NCBI GenBank assembly: GCA_030653975.1
Contig: JAURYH010000027.1
Location: 1 to 44,129 of the forward strand
Source: Hydrogenophaga sp.
GTDB taxonomy: Bacteria > Pseudomonadota > Gammaproteobacteria > Burkholderiales > Burkholderiaceae_C
Direction: 5' to 3'
DNA length: 44,129 nt
Shown here: piece after piece, positions 33,483 to 42,216 of the stretch
How the letters are laid out: each line of letters starts with the position of its first letter
Numbering within the stretch: the stretch's first letter is position 1
Position numbers and translations under genes: made by a program
The notes under the pieces: model-generated
Database searches by the model: none
What the model saw: the letters and a program-made list of their open reading frames with translations, nothing else
Told to the model about the DNA's origin: nothing

Positions 33483-33794
33483 TCAGAACTTCTCAGGTCG
33501 CAGCACCTCCACCTCCGAGAGATAGGCCACCATGGCGTAGTTGGCGTAATAGCGCTCCTGCAGGTGCGCCAGCAGCAACTCGGCCTGGGCGCGGGCGCAA
33601 ATCACCTCGAGCCGGATGTTGCGCGATTCGTCCCAGCTGGCATCGCGCACGCCACGGCTGCCTTTTCCCCGGGCGTCGGAAATGGTGTAGCCGCGAATGG
33701 TCATGCGATCCATGTCGCGAATCAGCAGCGGCTCCAACGAAGCTTCGGAGAACACGGTCAGCAGCGTTCGTTTTTCGGTGTGCAGGCTGGTCAT
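33483..33794 (-). CDS. sbtB: P-II-like signalling protein of the SbtB group
   Basis: The 103-residue ferredoxin-like protein resembles cyanobacterial SbtB, the P-II-like partner of the bicarbonate transporter SbtA. Recognisable segments are the T-loop-like GYTISDARGKGSRGVRDASWDESRNIRLEVIC (about 35-66, stated in two halves) and HLQERYYANYAMVAYLSEVEVLRPEKF at the C terminus. The C-terminal CGPxGC loop found in some SbtB proteins is absent, so redox control is not expected. The ATG overlaps the sbtA stop by ATGA. In cyanobacteria SbtB binds cyclic AMP and adenine nucleotides and inhibits SbtA; the same is inferred here. Confidence 0.88.
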   Translation of the reverse strand: MTSLHTEKRTLLTVFSEASLEPLLIRDMDRMTIRGYTISDARGKGSRGVRDASWDESRNIRLEVICARAQAELLLAHLQERYYANYAMVAYLSEVEVLRPEKF

Positions 33795-34738
33795 GGCGTC
33801 GCTCCGGCCAGTCGGGTGGCCATCCAGTGGTAGAGGGGAATACCTGCGATGATGTTGAAGGGAAACGTCACCCCCAGGGAACCCGCCAGCGACACCGCCG
33901 GGTTGGCCTGCGGTACCGCAATGCGCATGGCTGCGGGGACCGCGATGTACGAGGCCGATGCTGCGAGGGTGGCGAGCATGGCCGTGCCCCCCACCGAGAA
34001 ACCCAACAGCCAGCCGGTGCCCAGGCCCAGCGCTGCTGAAACCAGCGGCATGCCGATGCCAAAGGTGATGAGCGACAGGCCACGGCGGCGGATTTCACCG
34101 ACCTGGCGACTGACGATCAACCCCATCTCCAACAAAAACAGCGCCAGAATGGCCTTGAACAGATCGAAGTACAGACCGCTGATGGGTTTGAGCCCTTCTG
34201 GTCCTGCCGCCCAGCCGATGGCCATGCCGCCCAGCAACAGGGTCACACCCTTGCCCAGGAAGGCTTCGTGCGACAGCGCCTTCCAGTCTGTGTTCTTGTC
34301 AACACCCCGGGCCAGCACAATGCCCACCAAAATGGCCGGGATCTCCATCACCGCCAACAGCGCGGCCATCTGCGGCTCCACGTCGATGTTGCGCGACGCG
34401 AACCAGGAAACGGCCACGGCGAAAGTGGCCACGCTGACCGATCCGTAGTGCGCAGCGGTGGCGGCTGCGTTCTGACGGTCGAACCCAAAGGCCGAACGCA
34501 GGCAAACGAAGGCAATGAGGGTCTGCACACTGCCCAGCGCAATCACAGCAACCAGTTGCGGCACGAGCGGCCCCAGCGGTTGCGTCGTCAACCCCTGCCC
34601 GCCCTTGAGGCCGATGGCCAGCAGCAGGAAAATGGTCAGCGACTCGTAGAGCACGCTTGGTAACTTCAGTTCCGAGCGCAACAGCCCGGCAACAAGCCCG
34701 AACAGAAAAAAGAGGATGACAGGGTCTAGGCTGGGCAT
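33791..34738 (-). CDS. sbtA: Sodium-dependent bicarbonate transporter SbtA
   Basis: The 315-residue integral membrane protein has about ten hydrophobic segments: PVILFFLFGLVAGLLRSELKLPS, LTIFLLLAIGLKGG, LVPQLVAVIALGSVQ and so on. It has the characteristic SbtA N-terminal pair of helices, the internal pseudo-repeat (GLKGGQ and LLLGGMAIGW regions), and SVGGTAMLATLAASASYIAVPAAMR near the C terminus. It imports HCO3- with Na+. An ATG at 34738 is the best start; an in-frame ATG at 34762 would add eight residues. It is translationally coupled to sbtB. In a non-cyanobacterial setting it may supply bicarbonate for carboxylation or carbon fixation. Confidence 0.88.
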   Translation of the reverse strand: MPSLDPVILFFLFGLVAGLLRSELKLPSVLYESLTIFLLLAIGLKGGQGLTTQPLGPLVPQLVAVIALGSVQTLIAFVCLRSAFGFDRQNAAATAAHYGSVSVATFAVAVSWFASRNIDVEPQMAALLAVMEIPAILVGIVLARGVDKNTDWKALSHEAFLGKGVTLLLGGMAIGWAAGPEGLKPISGLYFDLFKAILALFLLEMGLIVSRQVGEIRRRGLSLITFGIGMPLVSAALGLGTGWLLGFSVGGTAMLATLAASASYIAVPAAMRIAVPQANPAVSLAGSLGVTFPFNIIAGIPLYHWMATRLAGATP

Positions 34739-34902
34739 GGTGTTGAGCCTGGATTCTGGCATACCCGCAGCAGCCTGGCTGACTGGCAGCGCCTGGCACA
34801 CGCGGACCGGTCCTAGAGAGTGTGCAGCCCTCAGACTGAGGTGCTGCCAGCGGTTTCGCTGCCGCCAATGCGCGCTTCATGCAGCACCGTTGCGCAGCCT
34901 TA
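34739..34902. other. Leader region between sbtA and the GspE/PilB-like gene
   Basis: These 164 bases lie upstream of sbtA and after the stop of the ATPase-like gene on the same strand. I see neither a clear terminator nor a convincing promoter hexamer pair. Confidence 0.35.
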
Positions 34903-35943
34903 TCACCGGTATGCCGTCCTCGCCTGCTTCAGGTCGATCAGGCCCTGCACCACCTTTTCGATCGCGTCGTGGCGCAGGCTGCGCATGCCTTCGCTCAACG
35001 CGGCGTCAAAAATCTCGGATGGCCGAGCGCGGTTCTGGATCAGCAGCCTGATGGCGCGGCTGTTCTGCAGGATCTCGTAGACGCCCAGCCGCCCCTTGTC
35101 GCCCTTGCCGCCACAATGATCGTAACCAACCGCGTGCCGGGTGTTGATGCGGGTGTGGAGGTCGGTGGAGGCTTCCGCACCCGCGGCCTTGAGCAGGCGC
35201 ACCACGCCGTCGCTGGGATTGTTGGTGTGCAGTGTGGAGGGCGCCAGGTGGCCGGGCTGGGTGATCTCGGTCGGGTCCTCCGCAGTCCAGATCTTGCACT
35301 CGGCGGTGTTCACCTCGGCCAGCATGGCATGCAGCGTGGTGGTCTTGCCCGAACCGGTGGGGCCGGCGGCCAGCACCAGGCCGAAGGTGCCCTCTGAAAA
35401 ACCGGCTTGGGTGGGCATGATCGCCACGCGCAGCTCGAGGGCCTTGCCGCCGAACTCAGAGAAATCGATTTTGCCGTCCTGCGGTCGGCGGCGTTCGGCG
35501 ATGTCGAGCCGCGCCGTGATCTTGATGCGCGAAACCAGCGGCGCCCGCAGCTTGGCCGGCAGCCGCAAACAGGGCGCCAGATCGCCGTCGCGCCGGAAGC
35601 GGATGACCGTCAGCGCCTCGCCCGGGTTGCTCTCGATGTGGATGCCGGCCGAGCCGGCCACACACGCCAGCGCCCGGTGCAGTTCATCCTCGGTCAACAG
35701 CAGGCGCTGCACCCGTTCAGAAGAACGCGAACGCAGCAGGTCCGGGCTTTCCATCGCCAGCGCGTTCAGCCGGGGCTCGTCGAGGAGGCGCAGTTGCAGC
35801 AAGGCGTCGCGCAGGCTGACAATGGGCTGGCGGCGTTGCGCCTCCTGCGCCAGGATCAACTGGGCCAGGTTGTGCGCCACCTGGCGCGAGGGCATGCCAA
35901 GCGTTTCGGGAGCGGCGGAAGAAACAGCCTGTGCAGATGCCAT
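34903..35943 (-). pseudogene. GspE/PilB-like secretion ATPase with internal deletions (probable relic)
   Basis: The frame gives 346 residues where type II secretion/type IV pilus ATPases have about 560-600. The N-terminal MshEN-like part and IHIESNPGEALTVIRFRRDGD region are intact, as are RLDIAERRRPQDGKIDFSEFG and Walker A AGPTGSGKTTTL (about 193-204). About 40 residues are missing before Walker A, where IMPTQAG joins FSEGTFGLV. About 50 are missing after TAEDPTEITQPG, which removes Walker B and the Asp box. More is lost around AGAEASTDLHTRINTRHAVGYDHCG, although STLHTN, GRLGVYEIL and the C terminus remain. All deletions keep the frame. No other pilus or secretion gene is nearby. ATP hydrolysis is unlikely. 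The ATG at 35943 is chosen; an upstream TTG at 35991 is possible. Confidence 0.7.
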
Positions 35944-36064
35944 GGGGATTTCTTGGCAGACTGCTGGAGTGGATGGCACTTCAGGATTCAAAATAGCACG
36001 ATCATTTTTTTCGTTGCCTGATCTTCGGCCAGCTGCGCACCAGCGCGGCCCCTAACCCCCCGGC

Positions 36065-37936
36065 ATGACAGAACGCACAAAAAGCCTTCGTCGAACGGTC
36101 GCATGCCCTTTGCCGGCGATGCTGATCACCCTGAGCCTGTTGCTGGCGTCCTGTACCGTGCCCACCGCCCGCGACAGCGCCGCGGTGTCTGCGCCCACCA
36201 GCCCGGTGGTACAACCCGAAGGTGCAACGGGCGCGACGCCCAAGCCGGGCTGGACGCTGCAGCAGCACGCCGTGGCGGCCGCCAACCCCCTGGCCACCGA
36301 AGCCGGCGTGCACATCCTGCGGGCCGGTGGCAGCGCCTTGGACGCCGCCATCGCCGTGCAGATGGTGTTGGCCCTGGTAGAGCCGCAGTCCAGCGGCATC
36401 GGCGGTGGCGCTTTCCTGCTGCACCACGATGGTCAACGTGTCCAGGCCTTTGACGGGCGCGAGACGGCGCCGGCGACGGCGACGGAAAAGCTGTTTCTCG
36501 CGGACGATGGCCAACCCCTGCCCTTCATGCAGGCCGCGGTGGGCGGTCGTTCGGTGGGTGTGCCCGGCACGGTGGCCATGCTGGCGCTGGCCCACCGGCA
36601 ACACGGCCGGCTGCCTTGGGCCCGGTTGTTCGATCCCGCCATCCGGCTGGCCGATCAGGGTTTCCCGGTCAGCCCGCGGCTGCACACGCTGCTGCAGGCC
36701 GAAAGCGCGCTGAAGCAGGATCCGGTGGCCGCGGCCTACTTCTACCAGCGCGACGGCCAGCCGCACCCGGTGGGCCATGTGCTGCGCAATCCCGAGCTCG
36801 CACAGGTGCTGCGCAACATCGCCGCCATCGGCCCGCTGGCCCTCCACGAGGGACCGGTGGCACGGGCGCTGGTCGCGAAGGTGCAGCAGCACCCGGGCAA
36901 CCCCGGTCGGCTTGGTCTGGACGACCTCAAGGCATACCAGCCCAGGGAGCGGGAAGCCCTGTGTTTCGACCACAAGGCCGCGCAACGTGCGCTGCGCATC
37001 TGCGGTTTCCCGCCGCCGAGTTCGGGGGCCATCGCCATCGGACAGATCCTCGGACTGCTCGCGCGGACACCGCAAGCCGATGCGGCGCTGTCGGGCGACC
37101 TGCCCGGCCCCGACTGGCTGCACACCTACGCCGAGGCGTCCCGCCTGGCGTTCGCCGACCGCGCGCTGTACCTGGCCGACCCCGATTTCGTGGCACCACC
37201 GGCCGGGCGCTGGAGCAGCCTGCTCGACGCCCGCTACCTCGACGAACGCGCCCGCCTGATCACGCCCGCCCGCGCGCCGCAAGCCGCCCCGGGCCAGCCC
37301 GGCGGCAGCGCCAGCGCCTGGTCGCCCATGCCGGAACAAGCCGAGTACGGCACCAGCCACATCAGCATCGTCGACCGCTTCGGCAACGCGCTGGCCATGA
37401 CCTCCACCATCGAGGCCGGCTTCGGCGCACGGTTGATGGTGAGCACCGACACCTCGCGCCCGGGCGGCTTCCTGCTCAACAACGAGCTGACCGATTTCAG
37501 CTTCGCGCCCGCCGACGCGCAGGGCCGACCGGTGGCCAACCGCGTCGAGCCCGGCAAGCGGCCGCGTTCGTCCATGTCGCCCATGCTGGTGTTCGATCGA
37601 GACAGTGGCCAGTTGCTCATGAGCGCCGGCAGCCCCGGCGGCGCGTTGATCATCCACTTCACCGCCAAGACGCTGCTGGGCGTGCTGCACTGGGGCCTGC
37701 TGCCGCAGGCCGCCATCGACCTGCCCAATTTCGGCACGCTGGGCGGCCCGCTGATGCTGGAGGCCGGGCGCTTCCCCGCCACCACGGTACAGGCGCTGCA
37801 GCAGCGCGGCCACACGGTCAGCGAAACGCCCATGCCCAGCGGCCTGCAGGCCATCGTGCGCGGCCAGGCACACGGCGAGCCGGTGTGGTTTGGCGGTGCC
37901 GACCCACGGCGCGAAGGGATCGTGGCGGGGGATTGA
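36065..37936 (+). CDS. ggt: Gamma-glutamyltransferase, lipoprotein-type
   Basis: The 623-residue N-terminal nucleophile hydrolase cleaves glutathione and other gamma-glutamyl compounds. It has a lipoprotein signal with lipobox LLASC (C30), suggesting it is tethered to a membrane in the periplasm. NPLATEAGVHILRAGGSALDAAIAVQMVLALVEPQSSGIGGGAF (two conserved blocks, about 74-116) holds substrate-binding residues. Autocleavage before T430 (EQAEYGTSHISIVD) would yield the large and small subunits. NNELTDFSF (472-480), SSMSPMLV and SPGGALIIHF form the active site of the small subunit. Start at 36065 with a clear signal peptide. It is divergent from the ATPase relic. Confidence 0.93.
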   Translation: MTERTKSLRRTVACPLPAMLITLSLLLASCTVPTARDSAAVSAPTSPVVQPEGATGATPKPGWTLQQHAVAAANPLATEAGVHILRAGGSALDAAIAVQMVLALVEPQSSGIGGGAFLLHHDGQRVQAFDGRETAPATATEKLFLADDGQPLPFMQAAVGGRSVGVPGTVAMLALAHRQHGRLPWARLFDPAIRLADQGFPVSPRLHTLLQAESALKQDPVAAAYFYQRDGQPHPVGHVLRNPELAQVLRNIAAIGPLALHEGPVARALVAKVQQHPGNPGRLGLDDLKAYQPREREALCFDHKAAQRALRICGFPPPSSGAIAIGQILGLLARTPQADAALSGDLPGPDWLHTYAEASRLAFADRALYLADPDFVAPPAGRWSSLLDARYLDERARLITPARAPQAAPGQPGGSASAWSPMPEQAEYGTSHISIVDRFGNALAMTSTIEAGFGARLMVSTDTSRPGGFLLNNELTDFSFAPADAQGRPVANRVEPGKRPRSSMSPMLVFDRDSGQLLMSAGSPGGALIIHFTAKTLLGVLHWGLLPQAAIDLPNFGTLGGPLMLEAGRFPATTVQALQQRGHTVSETPMPSGLQAIVRGQAHGEPVWFGGADPRREGIVAGD

Positions 37937-38221
37937 TGCCACTTTCTCGTTCGCCGTCCCCCCTCGCGGGCGGCCACCCATCCACACCGCCTGCCCCTGA
38001 AGGCATGTTGGAACGCGCCCGCAGGCACACCCTTCAGCCCCTGAGGTCGATGGTGGTACCCCCGGGCGCAGGCCCCATTCGCCGTTGCCTCAGCGGCTGC
38101 ACGCTCAAGCAGTGTTGACGCGGTAGCGGTTGCGCGCCCATCCGGTGGACGGCGAGCGTGGGCCGGAGAACGGGGGTGGCGCCATCGGCCTGCGCGAGGT
38201 GCAGGCGCTGAAAAGCTGGTA
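37937..38221. other. Intergenic region between ggt and acyl-CoA synthetase genes
   Basis: These 285 bases lie between convergent genes. The block is GC-rich, and no open frame in it has a credible start or ribosome site. I see no hairpin followed by a U-tract, so termination here may be Rho-dependent. Confidence 0.4.
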
Positions 38222-39868
38222 TCAAACGTCGATTGCAGCAGCAGAACCCGCCCGCTTGCGCAACTCGAACTTCTGGATCTTGCCGGTGCTCGTCTTGGGC
38301 AGTTCGCCGAACACCACGAAACGCGGCACCTTGAAGCCCGCGAGGTGTTTCTTGCAGTGCGCCACGATGTCTTCGGGCGTGGTGTGCACACCGAACTTGA
38401 GTTCGACGAAAGCGCAGGGGGTTTCGCCCCACTTCGGGTCGGGCCGCGCCACCACGGCCGCTGCCAGCACGTCGGGGTGGCGGTACAGCACGTCTTCCAC
38501 CTCGATCGACGAAATGTTTTCGCCGCCGGAAATGATGATGTCCTTGCTGCGGTCCTTGATCTTGAAGTAGCCGTCGGGGTACTGCACCGCCAGGTCGCCG
38601 CTGTGGAACCAGCCGCCGGCAAACGCCTCCTGCGTCGTCGTCGGATTCTTCAGATACCCCTTCATGGTGATGTTGCCCTTGAACATGATCTCACCCATGG
38701 TCTCACCATCCTGCGGCACGGGCTTCATGGTCTCCGGGTTCAACACGCGCACGTCGCGCTGCAGGTGGTAACGCACGCCCTGGCGCGCATTGAGCCGGGC
38801 ACGTTCGCCGATGTCGAGGTCGTCCCAGGCTTCGTGTTTCGCACAGACCGTGGCAGGGCCGTAGACCTCGGTCAGGCCGTACACGTGGGTCAGATCAAAG
38901 CCCATCTGCTCCATGCCCTCGATCATCGAGGCCGGTGGCGCCGCACCCGCCACCATGGCCTTGATACCAGCGGGCACGCCTTCTTTCATGGCGGTGGGGG
39001 CGTTGACCAGCAGGCCGTGCACGATGGGTGCGCCGCAGTAGTGCGTCACGCCGTGCTCGCGCATGGCGTCGAAGATCGCCTGCGCCTCCACCCGACGCAG
39101 GCAGACGTTGATGCCCGCGCGAGCCGCCAGCGTCCATGGAAAACACCAGCCGTTGCAATGGAACATGGGCAGCGTCCAGAGGTAGACGGCGTGCTTGGGC
39201 ATGTCCCATTCGAGGATGTTGGAAATCGCGTTGGTGGCCGCACCGCGGTGGTGGTAGACCACGCCCTTGGGATTGCCGGTGGTGCCGCTGGTGTAGTTGA
39301 GCGCGATCGCGTCCCACTCGTCGGCAGGCAGGCTCCAGGCAAAGGACGGGTCGCCGCCATCCAGGAACGTTTCATAAGTGGCGCTGCCCACCGCCAGCGC
39401 CTCACCGGTGAACAAGGCATCTTCCACGTCGATCACCAGCAAGGGCGCTTTGTGCTGCCGCAGTTCCAGCGCCTTGCGCAGGGTGCCGGCGAACTCCGGG
39501 TCCACGATCACCACCTTGGCCTCGCCATGATCCAGCATGAAGGCGATCGCCTCCGGGTCCAGCCGGGTGTTGAGGGCGTTGAGCACGGCGCCCGCCATCG
39601 GCACGCCGAAATGCGCCTCCACCATCGGCGGCGTGTTGGGCAGCATCACCGCCACGGTGTCGTTCTTGGCTATGCCGGCGCGCTGCAGGGCGCTGGCCAG
39701 CTGACGCGCGCGGGCAAAGGTCTGACCCCAGGTCTGGCGCAGCGCGCCGTGCACGATGGCCAGCCGGTCCGGGTAGACCTCGGCGGTGCGCTCGATGAAC
39801 GACAGCGGCGAGATCGGTGCAAAGTTGGCCTCGTTGCGGGGCAGGTCCTGGTCGTAGATGCTGGTCAT
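38222..39868 (-). CDS. Acyl-CoA synthetase (AMP-forming, medium/long-chain type)
   Basis: The 548-residue adenylate-forming ligase activates a carboxylic acid to its CoA thioester. It has the P-loop YTSGTTGNPKG (192-202), the adenine-binding region HVYGLTEVYGPATV, and WFHSGDLAVQYPDGYFKIKDRSKDIIISGGENISS with the hinge Asp/Lys. A catalytic lysine is expected in LPKTSTGKIQKFELR near the C terminus. The sequence resembles the FadK/DmdB-like group; substrate chain length is not predictable. An AGGAGA site precedes the ATG. Its start lies 44 bases from the divergent dnaG start, so their promoters overlap. Confidence 0.92.
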   Translation of the reverse strand: MTSIYDQDLPRNEANFAPISPLSFIERTAEVYPDRLAIVHGALRQTWGQTFARARQLASALQRAGIAKNDTVAVMLPNTPPMVEAHFGVPMAGAVLNALNTRLDPEAIAFMLDHGEAKVVIVDPEFAGTLRKALELRQHKAPLLVIDVEDALFTGEALAVGSATYETFLDGGDPSFAWSLPADEWDAIALNYTSGTTGNPKGVVYHHRGAATNAISNILEWDMPKHAVYLWTLPMFHCNGWCFPWTLAARAGINVCLRRVEAQAIFDAMREHGVTHYCGAPIVHGLLVNAPTAMKEGVPAGIKAMVAGAAPPASMIEGMEQMGFDLTHVYGLTEVYGPATVCAKHEAWDDLDIGERARLNARQGVRYHLQRDVRVLNPETMKPVPQDGETMGEIMFKGNITMKGYLKNPTTTQEAFAGGWFHSGDLAVQYPDGYFKIKDRSKDIIISGGENISSIEVEDVLYRHPDVLAAAVVARPDPKWGETPCAFVELKFGVHTTPEDIVAHCKKHLAGFKVPRFVVFGELPKTSTGKIQKFELRKRAGSAAAIDV

Positions 39869-39912
39869 GTGGTGTCTCCTGTCGTTCTTGTCGGGTGGGG
39901 GAGAATAGCCAG

Positions 39913-41922
39913 GTGGCCATACCGCAAACCTTCATCCAGGAACTGCTCAACCGCGTCGACGTGGTCGACGTGGTGGGCCGCTACGTCCAGCTGAAAAAGG
40001 GCGGTGCCAATCTGATGGGGCTGTGCCCGTTCCACGGCGAAAAGTCGCCGTCGTTCAGCGTCAGCCCCACCAAGCAGTTCTACCACTGCTTTGGCTGTGG
40101 CGCCAACGGCAATGCCATCGGCTTCCTGATGGAGCATGCCGGCATGACCTTCATCGAGGCGGTGAAGGACCTCGCCCAGCAGACCGGCCTGCAGGTGCCC
40201 GAAGACGACGCCTCGCCACAGGACCGCGAGCGCGCCGCGATGCAGCGCCAGAAACAGGTGACGCTCAACGACGTGCTGGAGAAGGCTGCGCACGCCTACA
40301 TGAAGCAACTCAAGGCCTCGCCACGCGCCGTGGATTACCTCAAGGGGCGCGGCCTCTCGGGCGAGATCGCCAAGACCTTCGGCCTGGGCTACGCGCCCGA
40401 AGGCTGGCGCAGTCTGGCCAGCGTGTTCCCGGACTACACGGATGCGCTGCTGGTCGAATCCGGCATGGTGATCGTGCACGAGGACGAAAAGGGGCAGGAC
40501 GGCGAAGCCAAGCGCTACGACCGCTTCCGCGACCGCATCATGTTCCCGATCCGCAACGTCAAGGGCGAATACATCGGCTTTGGCGGGCGCGTGCTCGACA
40601 AGGGCGAACCCAAATACCTGAACTCGCCCGAGACGCCGGTGTTCAGCAAGGGCCGCGAGCTCTACGGCCTGTTCGAGGCGCGCACCGCCATCCGTGTGGC
40701 GGGCTACGCGCTCGTCACCGAGGGCTACATGGACGTGGTGGCCCTGGCCCAGCTTGGCTTTGCCAACGCCGTGGCCACGCTGGGCACGGCCTGCACCGCC
40801 GACCACGTGCAGAAACTCTTCCGCTTCACCGACAGCGTGGTCTTCAGTTTCGACGGCGACGGCGCTGGCCGGCGCGCCGCGCGCAAGGCGCTCGACGCCG
40901 CCCTGCCCCTGGCCACCGACACGCGCAGCGTGAAGTTCCTCTTTTTACCGGCCGAGCACGACCCCGACAGCTACATCCGCGCCAATGGCGAAGAAGCCTT
41001 TGCGCAATGCGTGAAGGACGCCGTGCCGCTCTCGCGTTTCCTGATCGATGCCGCCAGCGCCGACTGCGACCTCACCAGCGCCGAAGGCCGCGCCCGCATG
41101 GCGAGCCAGGCGCGCCCGTTGTGGAGCGCCCTGCCCGACGGCGCGCTCAAGCGCCAGCTGATCACCGAACTGGCCAACGGCATCGGCATCGGCAGCTCAG
41201 ACCTGCTGCAACTCTGGCAGCAGAGCGGCGGCGGCGGCGCGCGCGCCCAGCGCCCGGCTCACCGTGAGCCATCGGCGTCCCATGGGTCCGGCTATGACGG
41301 CGGCAGCCACACCCCGGACCACGGGGATCACCCGGGAGGCGGCTACACCCAGTCATTCAGCCCATCGGGCGGAGGCACATACGGCGGTGGCGCGAGCAGT
41401 GGCTACGGCAAAGGCACCTACGGCAACAAGGGCTATGGCAAGTGGCGCAAAGGCCCACCCCCGCCGCCTCGCATGCTCGGCCAGCGCCGCGCGGGCGGCA
41501 GCCGGGCCGACCGGGCCGTGGGCCTGCTGCTGGCCAACGCCCAGGCCTGGGACACGCTCTCGGCGGACGACCACGCCATGCTCGCGCACCTGCCGGCACC
41601 GCACGGCCCGGTGTTCGCCTGGCTCGAGGCGCAGCTGCACGAACACGGCCCCCAGCCCTGGGCGGCGCTGCGCGAGGCCCTGCGTGGCGGTGAACACGAA
41701 GCCTTTGCCTGCGGCCAGGTGGAGCAGGCAACCATGGGCGCCGACTCGGCGCTGGAGCTGGCCGAGCTGGCGGACGTGATGGACCGCCTGCGCGGTGACG
41801 CCCTGGAGGCCCTGGCCGGCCTGCTGGCGGCCCGGGTGCAGCAAGGTGACAACTCGGCCTTCGAAGAATACAAAAGGGTCAACGAACGCATCAAGGCCTT
41901 GAAAAGCGCTCCACCGGTATAA
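39913..41922 (+). CDS. dnaG: DNA primase DnaG
   Basis: The 669-residue primase makes RNA primers at the replication fork. The N-terminal CHC2 zinc-binding domain has C38, H41, C59 and C62 (LCPFHGEKSP and YHCFGCGANGN). A core with the TOPRIM motifs EGYMDVVAL and VVFSFDGDGAGRRAA follows. The C-terminal part (about 520-669) would bind DnaB helicase. Between core and C-terminal domain lies a Gly/Tyr/Ser-rich linker (about 440-515) that is longer than usual. Translation starts at GTG 39913-39915, matching the family start AIPQTFIQELLNRVDVVDVVG, with GGGGAG upstream. rpoD follows on the same strand, as in the macromolecular synthesis operon; rpsU is not adjacent. Confidence 0.96.
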   Translation: MAIPQTFIQELLNRVDVVDVVGRYVQLKKGGANLMGLCPFHGEKSPSFSVSPTKQFYHCFGCGANGNAIGFLMEHAGMTFIEAVKDLAQQTGLQVPEDDASPQDRERAAMQRQKQVTLNDVLEKAAHAYMKQLKASPRAVDYLKGRGLSGEIAKTFGLGYAPEGWRSLASVFPDYTDALLVESGMVIVHEDEKGQDGEAKRYDRFRDRIMFPIRNVKGEYIGFGGRVLDKGEPKYLNSPETPVFSKGRELYGLFEARTAIRVAGYALVTEGYMDVVALAQLGFANAVATLGTACTADHVQKLFRFTDSVVFSFDGDGAGRRAARKALDAALPLATDTRSVKFLFLPAEHDPDSYIRANGEEAFAQCVKDAVPLSRFLIDAASADCDLTSAEGRARMASQARPLWSALPDGALKRQLITELANGIGIGSSDLLQLWQQSGGGGARAQRPAHREPSASHGSGYDGGSHTPDHGDHPGGGYTQSFSPSGGGTYGGGASSGYGKGTYGNKGYGKWRKGPPPPPRMLGQRRAGGSRADRAVGLLLANAQAWDTLSADDHAMLAHLPAPHGPVFAWLEAQLHEHGPQPWAALREALRGGEHEAFACGQVEQATMGADSALELAELADVMDRLRGDALEALAGLLAARVQQGDNSAFEEYKRVNERIKALKSAPPV

Positions 41923-42216
41923 TCTAGGGTTTTGCACCGCAAGCGCGACAGCAGCACCTCCGGCACAGGCCTGGCCCCAGCACAGGGGCGACTCGGAACC
42001 TTTTCCTGGCCACCACAGCGACCCTCACGGTCCTGACGGAACCCCGCAAGGGCTGCACACCAAATGTTCGCCCACACAGCTTGCAAGCCCGCCCTTTCCG
42101 GCGAAAGGTGGGCGTAGTGCCCGACAAAAACCACCGGAGTGGCCGCCTGCGGCGACCTTTTGGCGATTTTTGTGTGTTCTGCCGGTCCTGTCTCTGCCAT
42201 TTTTTTTGAGGTCCTC
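41923..42216 (+). promoter_or_regulatory. dnaG-rpoD intergenic region with candidate rpoD promoter
   Basis: These 294 bases hold no gene. TATAAT at 41918-41923 overlaps the dnaG stop, but the nearest TTGAAA (41899-41904) is only 13 bases away, too short for a standard promoter. A GC-rich inverted region (GCCGC-CT-GCGGC, near 42146-42157) precedes an AT-rich stretch ending in a T-run before the GAGGT ribosome site of rpoD. Confidence 0.45.

Noticed and set aside
41899..41923. TTGAAA with TATAAT as rpoD promoter
   Set aside because: The spacer is only 13 bases, too short for a sigma-70 promoter; the TATAAT alone was kept as a candidate.
41924..42127. Small cysteine/arginine-rich minus-strand frame between dnaG and rpoD
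   Set aside because: No ribosome site, no domain, and it lies in what should be the rpoD leader; the cysteines follow from GC-rich sequence.
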